A DNA stretch of 64,000 nucleotides, taken from Vanessa cardui. Lineage: Eukaryota; Arthropoda; Insecta; Lepidoptera; Nymphalidae. Positions 10,801 to 22,800 of the stretch are shown here, in pieces (the first letter of the stretch is position 1; every line of letters begins with the position of its first letter). The notes beneath the pieces were generated by a model. That model saw nothing but the letters and a program-made list of their open reading frames with translations. It did no database searches and had not been told where the DNA came from. A program made the position numbers and the translations under genes. The stretch covers positions 14,250,171 through 14,314,170 of the forward strand of contig NC_061133.1 in the NCBI RefSeq assembly GCF_905220365.1, written 5' to 3'.

Positions 10801-13800
10801 ACATTCGGCTTTTCCTGACAAACATTACGCCCCCGTAATGCTACAATAATTATCAATAATTAAAGGCAATTTTTATACATAATAATAACACAATATATAC
10901 TACGTAATAAATCTATTGTGCATATTTATTTATTTTTTTTATATATTTTTTTATTTCAACTTATTTTACAATTAACTTTTAGTTTTTATTACCGGACACA
11001 CCTGGTAATGTAATTAGTTCATGGGACACACCCTATTTATTTATTTTTCTCTTTTTTTTTTTTTAATCTCAAGCCAACGGACACACTCTAGCTGGCTTCC
11101 GCGGGACTAACCTTCGCGGACATACTATAACTTTCTTACCACTGGCCACACCAAGCGGTTCTTATTTAACTAGCTGGACTAACCTAGCTTGTCAAATAGA
11201 AGAAAAGTTATGTTTCGATTTATTTAAAAAGTATTAACAAAATCTCTTATTTTTATCAATTTTTATCATTTGTACAAACTAATTAATTAGTACAATATAT
11301 TTTAATAATATCACCATAGTTATATCAATATTTTGTTCTATACATTTTAATCAGATTTAGAACAATCATCAATATTTTGTTCTATACATTTTAATCAGAT
11401 TTAGTAGAATCATCATCGCTTAAAGATTGTACATTAAATTTTTTCATTTTATCCGATGAAACAACATTATTATATTTACGACCTTTTTTATTTAATGATA
11501 CAACACGATATCTATCATTATCAAATACTTTTATAACCTTATAAGGGCCAGCATACTTATCGACCAGTTTACCACTTGTTAAACCCTTTTTGATTATACG
11601 TCTCTGAACTTGCACTAAGTCTCCCACGTTATATTTAATACTAGGTAATCTATTTTTATCAAATCTTTGTTTACAATTATTTGCGGCCTGATTTGTATTT
11701 TTTTCAGCTTCTGCACGCACATCTGATAAACTGATAGCAGGGACATCTCTATTAGGTATATCTATTTCGAATCGAGGTCTAAAACCGTATAAAAGTTCTA
11801 CGGGACTTTTTTGAGTTGTACTATTGATAGTAGTATTAATACCGCGTTCTACTAATGGTACATATTGTTCCCATTTATTATCGTTGTCTCCTGTATAGGC
11901 AATTAGCGATTGAAGTATAGTTCGATTATAGCGCTCGACTTGCCCGTTTGCGCGTGGACAAGATACGGCATTTAGAATTTGACGAATTTGTTTAGATTTA
12001 CAATAGTCTGAAAATTCACGACTGGTAAAAGCTTTACCACGATCACTTACGATTCTCTCGGGTAAACCAAAAACTCTTGATAATAATGAAAATGTTGACA
12101 CTACATGAGCGGCACTAGTATTTTTAACGGGTTGAAGCCATGTAAATTTGGTAAATGCATCGACTATGACCAATAAATATGAGTTTTTATTTTCCGATAA
12201 ACAAAATGGTCCCAAGTGGTCAACGTGAACCGTATTCCATGGCAAATTACCTTTATTAATGGGATATAGCAATCCGCGACGCTTTCCGGTGGGTAGTTTA
12301 GAATATTGACAAGATATGCAAGATTTAATATATTTCGTAATAAACTTTCTTAACTTTTCAAACCAGTATTCGCGTTGAACTAAATCGATCACTTTCTTTT
12401 CATTTAAATGACCGTTATCATCGTGATATGTTTTAGCAATTCTCCATCTTACCGACTTAGGAATAACTATTTTAGGCTGATTATTGACTAACCTATATAG
12501 AATATTTTCTTTATATGCAAATTCATTTTTAAATTCCGGATTGTCAATGTTTTTAATTATATTTTGAATTTTTGGGTCTTCTGTTTGAACCGCAATGACC
12601 CAATTAGTTTCATCAATATGTTGCAATGGTAATGCATTACGACTAAGCGCGTCTACGTGTGTCATTTTTATACCGGGTCTGTATTGTATAGTAAAATCAT
12701 AATCTTGTAATTCGAGCCACCATCTACCTATTCTTGGTAAAATATCTTTTTTTGTCCATGTTGTACTAAGAGCTTTGCAATCGCTCAATATTGTAAAGTG
12801 TTTGCCTAAAAGATATACACGAAATTTACGAACACTAAAAACTACTGCCATTGCTTCTAGCTCATATGAATGATATCTTTGTTCCACTTCACTGTTTTGT
12901 TTACTATAATAAGCTACCGGTTTAAAATTATTATCAGGCTGTCTTTGTACTAAAATACCACCTATGCCGTGACTAGACGCATCAGTATGAAGTTGTGTTT
13001 CCGACTGAGGGTTATAAATTGCCAAGACTGGTTCTGATAGCAAAGCTTTTTTAATATCTTCAAAACAACTTTGATGTAATTGATTCCAGACCCAAGGAGT
13101 ATCTTTTTTTAATAATAGCGATAATGGTTGTATACGTTTTGCAAAGGAAAATATAAATTTTCTAAAATAACTCGCAAGACCAATAAATCGTCTAAGTTCG
13201 TGAATATTTTTAGGTTCCGAAAATTTACTAAGGCTTCTATTTTATCCGGGGAGGGTTTTATTTCACCACAAGAAATTATATGGCCCAAGTAATCAATGCT
13301 AGTTTTTAGAAATGAACATTTATCTCTACGAAGCGTCATATGCGAGCTACTTATTATATTTAATATGATTTCAAGATGTTGAAGGCCTTGATTTACATTT
13401 TTGGAAAAACACAAGATATCATCAATGTAAGCAGTTGCAAATTCAAATCTATATTGCCCAAGTAACATATTAATGGCTCTCTGAAAGACTGCTGGGGCAT
13501 TGGCCAGACCAAAAGGCATGCGTTTATATTGATACTGTCCAAAAGGTGTAACAAATGCAGTATATTTTCGACTTTCGGGGTGTACTATAATTTGATGGTA
13601 CCCAGCTGCTAAATCAAGTTTAGAGAACCATTTTTCTGTACTTAGTCTATCTAGTTGGTCTTGAATTAGCGGGAGGGGATATCTATCCTTTTTAGTAATT
13701 TTATTTAACTGTCGATAATCGACGCACATTCTATATTGACCATTCTTTTTTGGTACAAGTATAATTGGACTTGCATATGGTGAGTTACTAATTTCAATAA

Positions 13801-16800
13801 TATCTTTTTCAATAAGATCCTGAATTATTGACCTTATAATTTCTTGTTCTTTTAGTGACATTCTATACGGTCGGTAATAAAAAGGAATATTAGATTCTAC
13901 TTCTATTTTTATTTCAATATTAGATAAACCTATTCCAGAATTATCTTCAAAACAATGTTTATATTTATGTAAAAGATCCCTAAGCATGGTACAATCTTCT
14001 TCTTTTAAGTCAGTGTCTATGGTGTTATTCTCATTTTCTAAATTTTTACCACGAGCTATACAGGATGTAGAATACAAGGTTACGTTTTCAAACTGATGAT
14101 TAAGAACATTAATGTAAGCAATATTATCGAAAAATTGAATAGTTTGATTTGGTATATCTATTTCTTTACTTGGACATCTGTGTTCAGATCTGTTTACTTT
14201 GATAAGTCTGTTTCCTATATCTTCTTCACAGAATACTAAAATTCTATTCAGACCATGTTCTAAGCTAGTATCATAAGGAATTTTTAATTCGATTTTATTT
14301 AATTGAACATCTTGTGCTTCATTAAATGGTAATTCGGAACATAAATTATTTTCTTTAGAAAAATTTAGATCACGAGTTGTTTTTGTAATATGAATACCTG
14401 GTAATTCTGTAAAAGCCCGACCAACAATCATGTCAGTATCTTGTAAGTTATTATTTACTACTAAAACGGGACATTTCGCACTAACCCCATCAATATTTAA
14501 AAGAACGATAGCCTTTCCTACTGGTGTAATTATTTGACCCCCATAGCCTTTTATACTAGTTCGAGAATTGTTATCAATTTTTAAATTTATTTGATTAGCA
14601 GCGGCTTCAGTTATAGTATTACAAGCACTACCCAAGTCAATATATGCAGTCAAGTTAAAGTTATCGGCCATAACAGTTTTATAAAATTTACGATTACCCT
14701 CATCTACTGAACCAATGTGAAACATTTTATTAATTTTATTTCGTGACGTAAAGGCTTCTGAATTCTTTGAAATTTCGTTAGTTGATTTATTAAGAACCTT
14801 ATTTTTATAAAAACAATCTGTAATTTCGTGTCCTAACTTGCCACAATGAGTACACTTCTTATTACTCCTACAAATATTGGATGTATGTCCTATTTTGCCA
14901 CACGTGTCACAGTTCACAGATTCTGCCCGACACTGCGCTATTAAGTGACCTCTACGACCGCATTTAAAACATTTGATTCTATCAGTGAACATATTAGAAG
15001 ATTTATCGTTTGTAAAATGGAACGGTTCTATCGCAGCATCAGTTAAATAATGTAACAATGCTTTAGTGTCCCTACACCCGGCCCCACGGGCACCTGCTTT
15101 TAATAAAGGGTCGTTCAGAGTATAAATTATAACATCGCAAATAATATGGTCTGATAAGTCACATGCTTTCCCTTGAGATAATTTTTTATAATAAAAATCA
15201 GTTACCTTTTCATCCGAACGCTTGATTACGTTAACAAATTCGTGTAGTTTTGCGGCTAGCCCTCTACTCGTTGGAAAATAGTCGCAAAGCCTCTTCTTCC
15301 ATTCTTCCCAGGTCATGTTGATGTCCTGTAGATGCCCGAACCACATCAACGCGTTTCCTTCCAGGGAAGTAGTCATGTTGTAGACGAGTGTTCTTTCGTC
15401 CCATCCGTATAACTTTGCAAGTGATTCCAGACGTTGAATCCATGTAACAACAGGCATAATATTAGTATTTCCATTAAATTTAGGCAAATTATCGGGCCTT
15501 CCGAAGTATTTAGTATCATTTCCAAAAGTAAAAACTGGGAGGTTGTTTCTATGCACTGCAGTAGTTGATGAAGGATACGTTATCATATTTGAATTTAACG
15601 GTTGACTATTAGTGTTTTGCAACATATTACTTATTAGATTTGTTGTTTCTGTACCAGTTTTATTATTTTCTACAGACAAATTTGATAACGTACCTTCAGT
15701 ATTATCTTCTGTCGTAGATGTTTCCGGAGCTTGATTTGAAGTTAACGCCAATCCAGGAGACGCTTGACACTGTGTATTATTTTCTGCCGTAGATGTTTCC
15801 AAAGGTTGATTCGAAGTTAACACCGATCCAGGAGTCGCTTGACATTGTGTACTATAAGTTTTTGTTTCTTCTATAAGTTTTTCGACCATTGTTTCTAACC
15901 GCTTTAATCTTTTTGTACTAGAACTGGAACTATCACGTCGACGTTTTCGATGGTTTGAGAACTCAGGTGATTTTGTCCTCCGTCTTCGGCCATTTCCCAT
16001 TGTGAGGCGTTATTGAGTTCTTCAGGGGTGATAGAAAAAAAATCACTCCTTTATCCCACGCACTGATATGTTAGGGCGTGATAATAAAATGCAGTATACT
16101 TCAGCACTTCTATTTAATGATTGAGAGCATAGTTCACATTTCATCTTATTTTATACACTCGGAATGATCGTTATTACAAATTTTGTTATCGACGTTATAC
16201 AAGTATCGCCATCTATATTCTAAGCTTAACAAACTAGAGTGATATTAATGATTTACAAACAACGCCATCTATTATTACGGCTACACAACTACATTACTTA
16301 ATATTTTAAGCATTATGAATCACGTTTACAGATATTGATATAATTATCATAAGATAGAATATTTTATAATACATAATTGTAGACAGTAACTAGCGCAATA
16401 CGATGGGCGTAATATTAATGGTTAACAAAATGGACCACTTGTAGATACTATGCAAGAAAAATGAACCAATCGTAACATCGAAAATGTGTCAACAACCTTG
16501 GGAGTTATGTTATGTCCCTTGTGCAACACCGACTCACTCTTCATACCGGAAATCAACAATGCTGACTATTGCTATTGGCGGTAGAATATCTGACGAAATA
16601 TGGTACCTACCTAAGCCGGCTTGCACAAAACCAAACAACACAAAAATATAGCCTAGAAGAATTACCGTATGGATAATAGATCTTTACATAACTGAGTTTC
16701 GTATTAGCATACATAATTAAATTATAACCTCAAGTGACAATTGCCGGTCATAACAATGGAAATGGTTGCAGAGCCGTGGGATTGCTTTGTTTGTATGTTT

Positions 16801-19800
16801 GTCACAGAATAAATGCAACAAGAAATACAAGGCCGCAATTCATTATATCTGAATCACAATGCCATAAGAACATGTGAAATTTATTGTTAAATAACGGTCA
16901 AGTCAAGTTGATAAAAAGAGGTTCCAATTCTAAGTATTTGATGTAAGTTATGTAATCAGAAATTATGAAATACAAATGTTATTGCTAAATCGAAACTCAG
17001 TAATCGCTGTCCAAAAGAACAAAAGGGTTGGGCAATGGTTTATCTCAGGGTACATGCGGTCCGTCCATGTAGTCACGACCAAAAAACCACTTCCGTAGAT
17101 GTGGATGACTTCTTAGATGATGAAATACGTCAAAAATCCAATATTAAAAAAATCGAGACCCTATATATCGTGGTAAACGTTAGCGTGATACAAAAGGTAT
17201 ATTACTGTACAAAAATATTGTACAACATTTTTAACAGCAACAATTACGTTTTAACACCCGTAAATATCCGTAGCAAATTAATAACGGCAATAAATGTAAG
17301 TAAATAATTTTGGCGCAAATATTTATTTTATTAATTACCGTACACCACATTATATTAATTAAATGAATTAGGTATAAATTCAAAAACAATAACAAGAATA
17401 CGAATGGCACGATAAGTACCTACCCGCGATTTCTTCCAGACATTTGGGTCAGGACAGTTAAAAATAGGAATGGAGCGTGCTGGTGTATTAATACTTTAAA
17501 CAAACAAACAATAATTACATATCAACACGTGAACATTACATCAACTAAGTATATATGTATATAAGATAGATAGGTCTCTGGGGTACTTGATCGAATCTCT
17601 GATTACATTCATTTGTCGTACTATTTCTTATTACTCTATTATAATTCCGCGAAACTAAAATGACTACCTCAATAGTTATAAAGTTAGACTAGGTCTCACG
17701 ATTGCAGTCAGGGCGCCACGGTATCGCGAAAGCGATCCCGTGGCGTCCGCCGAAAGACAGTGAGGGTACCGTTGGTTTTTTAGTGGGTAAACCCAGTGGA
17801 CCCGGGCGCACTCGGCGTTCAGGAAACCGGGGAGTACCACCCCCCCCCCCACTTTCCATCACTTCCCCCAAAAAGCGTAAAGCGTTTTTCCAGCGAAAAA
17901 AATAAATAAATAAAAGTCTCACGACTGCAAATAAAAATGCCAATAGGCATATATAGTCTATTCCAAACGTAAAAGGATAAAAGGAAAAAACAACATTTGA
18001 CATCAAATTAATTACTTGCGAAACTTTTGAAGTAAAATTTAAGTAGTTTAGTGAAATAATGTTTATAAATAAAGATATATTAATCAAGAACTGTTGTGTA
18101 TGCATAGTATCTGAATAGCTGAGATATTAGCAAATCGCATGCAAAACGTAAGTCGTAAGGTTTGTTTATCTTCATTATTTATAGTTTTTTCTTATCTCCT
18201 TAGATAAGGAAAGTCTATCATAAACTGCCGCTTTCCATTAGCAAGTGGCCATATATCAGGCCTGATGTATGTGCTTGGCCAACTGATTTAAAAGAAAAAA
18301 ATGTCGCATCTGTTATGGTGAAATAGTACTCTTTCACTGTAAGAGACTATAATTACGTCACTAATTGCTCGAGTTCATTGAACTAATTCGCATAATACGT
18401 AGGGCTATTCTGTAATAACAAACTTGAATATCACCGCAGATCGTAATAGGTCAGAAATTGATATGAAATATAAAATACCACTACCTATTTTGTTTAAAAA
18501 AAAAATCGGAGTTTTTTAATTTGGAGTCAACCCCAGTTGTAGTCACATCATGCTTTCAATAAAAATGGATTATTATCATATGTGAATCAATGCGTAAAAT
18601 TTCAACTATGTAAGAGAAAAGGAAAGGATTCTGGTTCAATTTGCAAGAGTATTCGAGTCAAGGTCGGATGTTTCCGTCTTGTTTTTGCCGAGACCTTTCA
18701 AATGATATTTTCATGTATCTTGAACGCGCTGTGAATAATGATTGTTATATATCTACGTATATTCTGTCCACTTTCTATGTAACAAGCTCGGTATTATATT
18801 TTAGAGGAAAATCAAAGCCAATGTCTTTGTTCAATGAAGTGGTACATTTATTGTTTGTCAATCTACAATTGGTTTGGAAAGAAATGGAAAGAGAAGAACT
18901 GACAAAAATAAGTCAGAAGGAATTTAATGTTTTTATTTGGAACGTTCTGGGAGTTGTACAGTTATTTTTCACCTCCTCAATTATTAATTGCCTTCAGTAA
19001 ACAATACAAGCTCTTGCTTGTTGCTCTAAATGTATGTAAAGACTCCTGTGGATGTGGATACATATTTATATGGTCCTGTGAACTCAATTGCTCGTTTAAG
19101 AAATCAAAGGATAAAGCACCGTTTCGCTAATGTGCCTTAACTTCCTAATCTGAGTTTAACGTTTCACGCATTCAAAGGCCTCAGATAAATCAAAACAACT
19201 AAAGCTACAAACAAAGTCTCCCTAAAGTATACGACTCCTCTCCGGCTTCAAATATATGTATTTTATGTGCCTCCTTTGAAACTTCATTGTTATTTTGTGT
19301 ATATACTTAATAAGTTGCGGCTTATTAGCAAGCTTCAAGATTTTAAGAATTACTTACTTACTTACCTAATTACTAAGAAGTATATTTAATTATATCAGGA
19401 AACGCTGAAATTTTAACTAAGAATTAAATATTGTTGTAAGGCCATCTTATCAGAGATCCTCCACTAATCCGTAGTTTTCCTAATGTTTAATTATTTAAGT
19501 ACAGATTTAATATTTTTAACATTTGTATTACGAATTTCAAAACGAATGTCATGGCCTTTAATAATTTGGCGACTGTAGGAGAGAAAATAAACGATTTAGT
19601 TATTGAAATTGCAGTGTCGGCAATTTTTTTTTTCAAAGAAAGTTGCAACATTCGGAATTGAAGTGATTGGCTTGATGAAAATGGTTAAACGAAATTCCAA
19701 TATGTTTCTCTTAGCAACTTTAGCATTGATTCGTAATTTGTTTTTAAATGATTGTTTTTTGAGGTATAAATTCTAATATATAAGAAGTAATTATTTATTT

Positions 19801-22800
19801 ACCCAAAAACCCTTTACTTAGTTTTGTAAGAAGTTTTAATGTCATTGCAAGAATTATATTATGTTGTTAAATTTTTAAAGAGAAAATCAAAGCTACATTT
19901 AATTTTCAACAGACATGATTATCTGATATTAAACCCATTAATGACATCACTTAAATGTTAACAACTTAAATAGCATCGGAATGAAAACGATTCTAGAAGA
20001 CCATTAAACGTTGATAACAGATCCCATGTAAATAAAAACTACATTCCGACTGCACTTTAGCAATCAATCCAATCAGCCAATCACCGTCAATCGATGTATT
20101 GCGCAAATTCAATCTGCAGTACATAATGACAGCATTAGTGAGTAATTACCGTTCACAAAACTAATGGAACATTATGCAACAATGTTTGGTGCATCGGACA
20201 AAAAGCAAGGGCCCGCCCGTGGGGCATTGAACCCGAGACGTAGGCTTTGTTCTCGTTGCACCATAAAACAGTTTTTGAGATTAAATAGCGGACCATTTGG
20301 ATTTGTCAATTCTAAAGGCAACTTTCTAATGATTTATAGCTGACTCCTGTCACATTTTGATTCATGGTCGTACGAATACAAATGCGACATGTGACTCTTC
20401 GTTAATCGGACCTTTGAGGCGTATAATGTTTGTTAATTGATTTACCATTTCAGAATACAAAATTGTCTCAGAATATCAAGTTGAAGTCTAGTTTCTTTGA
20501 TACAAAATAAGTTATCTTTGGCAGAGGTTTTGGTATTACAACAACAGAAACATCTAAAATGAATACCAGAATATATATATTTAACTTTCTTTGTAATAAC
20601 ACGTTATTTAATTTTCTGACAGAATCTGTTGTCTAACATTTACATGCGTCAGATTATCTGACGAGTCATGTACATAGATTTTATTCTAAACTGCCGAGAG
20701 CATGACAAATATAAACGCCTCTCTAGCATTAAAATTATTTACCAGAATTGTAGAACACCAACTCGATAAATTTCTTATAAAATATCTCCAAAGAGATCTC
20801 GCAAGAACAATAGCTAAGTTCCTGAAGTAATACATAACGCTGTGCTTGGCTTAGTTAATTATACGTCAGGAAAGGTCAAGCTTTGCTGTTGTGTAACATT
20901 AATGGCCATGATTGTAATAGATTATATTGAAAGTTGACTGCTTTCTTTGGATCCTATTAAAGAAGAAGGTTATTTTTCTGCTCTTGCTTTTATTATTTAA
21001 CATTTTATATTTGCTTATCGTAATTTAGTTAACATAACAACTTGTAATTTGCGTGTGTATTAAAATTGCTCATTTTATTCCGATGGACATCAGAGAAAAC
21101 ATAATTATCTTTCGTTTTCAGACTTACATACCAATGATAGGTTAGCTGGTGTTTGAATGTCCTTTTTCAATAGATCGGTGTTTTGAAAGATTCTAGATTC
21201 ATGTTATTGTTTTCGGCTTCAAATCCGCTCCATCGATCAACTTTCTAGCTAATCGACCTGTGTATTTCCACGGTAGATGAACGATATTATAAACATATTT
21301 GCACGCGATGTCTCAGAGAAAGTTTACTTTTGACACCGATAACGCTCCTTCTGTGTCACATTGTTCGACGTTAAATTATAAAGCATACCAGTAACGCACG
21401 TATCTTGCTTGTTCATCTCGCTTTTGCTTTCAAGATATTTAGGTTAATCGAGATAAAGGTATGCTTTGTTTGAATAATTTTTAGTGTTATAAATGTAAAG
21501 GGAGTCTTTGAAAGTTGCTACACGTATTACTATACGGCAAAATTCGTAAAACCGATGACATCCGAATTAAGTATGCTATCTCAAATTATCAATATTTATT
21601 TCTCACGCGAATATGATCTTTGCACAAACATAACTGTTGTTTAACTTGTAATATCATATGACCTAATATATTCGTCAATTTGACGCGTCGATTAACATGC
21701 ACTTGTTTTCTCTGACGCGTGAATCTATAGCGACTATTTCTATTTCTATTGGTTGTGTAAATCGGCAGTAATCGGTTTTATTTTCATTCCATTGCATTTT
21801 CCGATGCTACATCTAATTTGTGTCTTACTATACGTTTTTACTATCACAAGTGGCATCAGGTTTTAAAACCTATTAATGACAATTCGCCAAAACCAATGCA
21901 TTTTATTAGTTTGTCTATTAATTCAATGACTGACAATTTGTTGAGTAGGTAATTAGTTTCGTTAAGCACAAGTCGTGACTCTCGGTCGACGTGACATACA
22001 AATGCCATGAGAATTACTAAAATATGTTTAAGAAACATCTGTGGTAAATATAATAAATCACATATAATTGTCAACTTTTTTGAAAATTTGAATCTTTATT
22101 CGATGTAAGTACGATGTCATGTAACCAGTTCTCATTGCTTTATAGGATATATCACTACTTGTAGATGCAACTAAGTAGTGTCCCGACAATGTACTTTTTA
22201 GAACTAAACATAAATAGTATTAAGTAATTTTTGCCATTTCTTTGTAGTTTTGCCATTTTTTCCATTTCTGAGGTAATAGATTTTTGACAGTCAATAAGCA
22301 TTCTGAATATTTAATGAACACTGTTATTTTGACATTATCGTTTGACATATTACATTCTAGAATATTCTTGAGAACATTCTCAATATAATACTCAGCAAGT
22401 ATTTCGTCTTACGTTGTTATTTTTGTAGTAAATTCGATAAAGCGAATCAAAGTAAATTGACGATTATGAATTACATAGTCAATTTTCGCGCGAGCTGATA
22501 AAACTGTCACACCATTAACGCGTCCAGTGCATTAATCTTTTGTAGCAACTCATTCATATTAATAATATTATTCTTGTAAGGTCAAGGTCGTTATTTCTAT
22601 TTTAATAGTTTTCCTTTACATAATCATAATTACCCACTTCAATGCAGTAATTTGACAAGGCTTTTAAGTCAGTCTGATACATCAAATAGTTTTCATCATA
22701 GTGGAGTTTTATCATGTAATCTAACTCCAAGAGGTCTTCCCTACCCTTTACGTCATTTACCCGCCCCTATGCATCGTATCACGATGTTATATGTTATATA

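Larger units (their letters stand above)
10445..16427 (-). mobile_element. Full-length Ty3/Gypsy LTR retrotransposon
   Basis: A 5,983-bp element on the minus strand, antisense to Ankrd29. Two 359-bp LTRs (10445-10803 and 16069-16427) start TGTTAG and end TTAACA and read identically throughout. A 4-bp duplication AAAT flanks it (10441-10444, 16428-16431). Inside are gag, protease, reverse transcriptase, RNase H and integrase in the Ty3/Gypsy order, with no envelope gene. A 587-bp non-coding stretch separates pol from the 3' LTR. Identical LTRs imply a recent insertion, yet pol carries one frameshift between RT and RNase H. Clade within Ty3/Gypsy not assigned. Confidence 0.93.

Noticed and set aside
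10808..10842. Palindrome around cattacgcccccgtaatg near the Gypsy 3' LTR
   Set aside because: Short and single; it may be part of the priming region but nothing supports a specific role.
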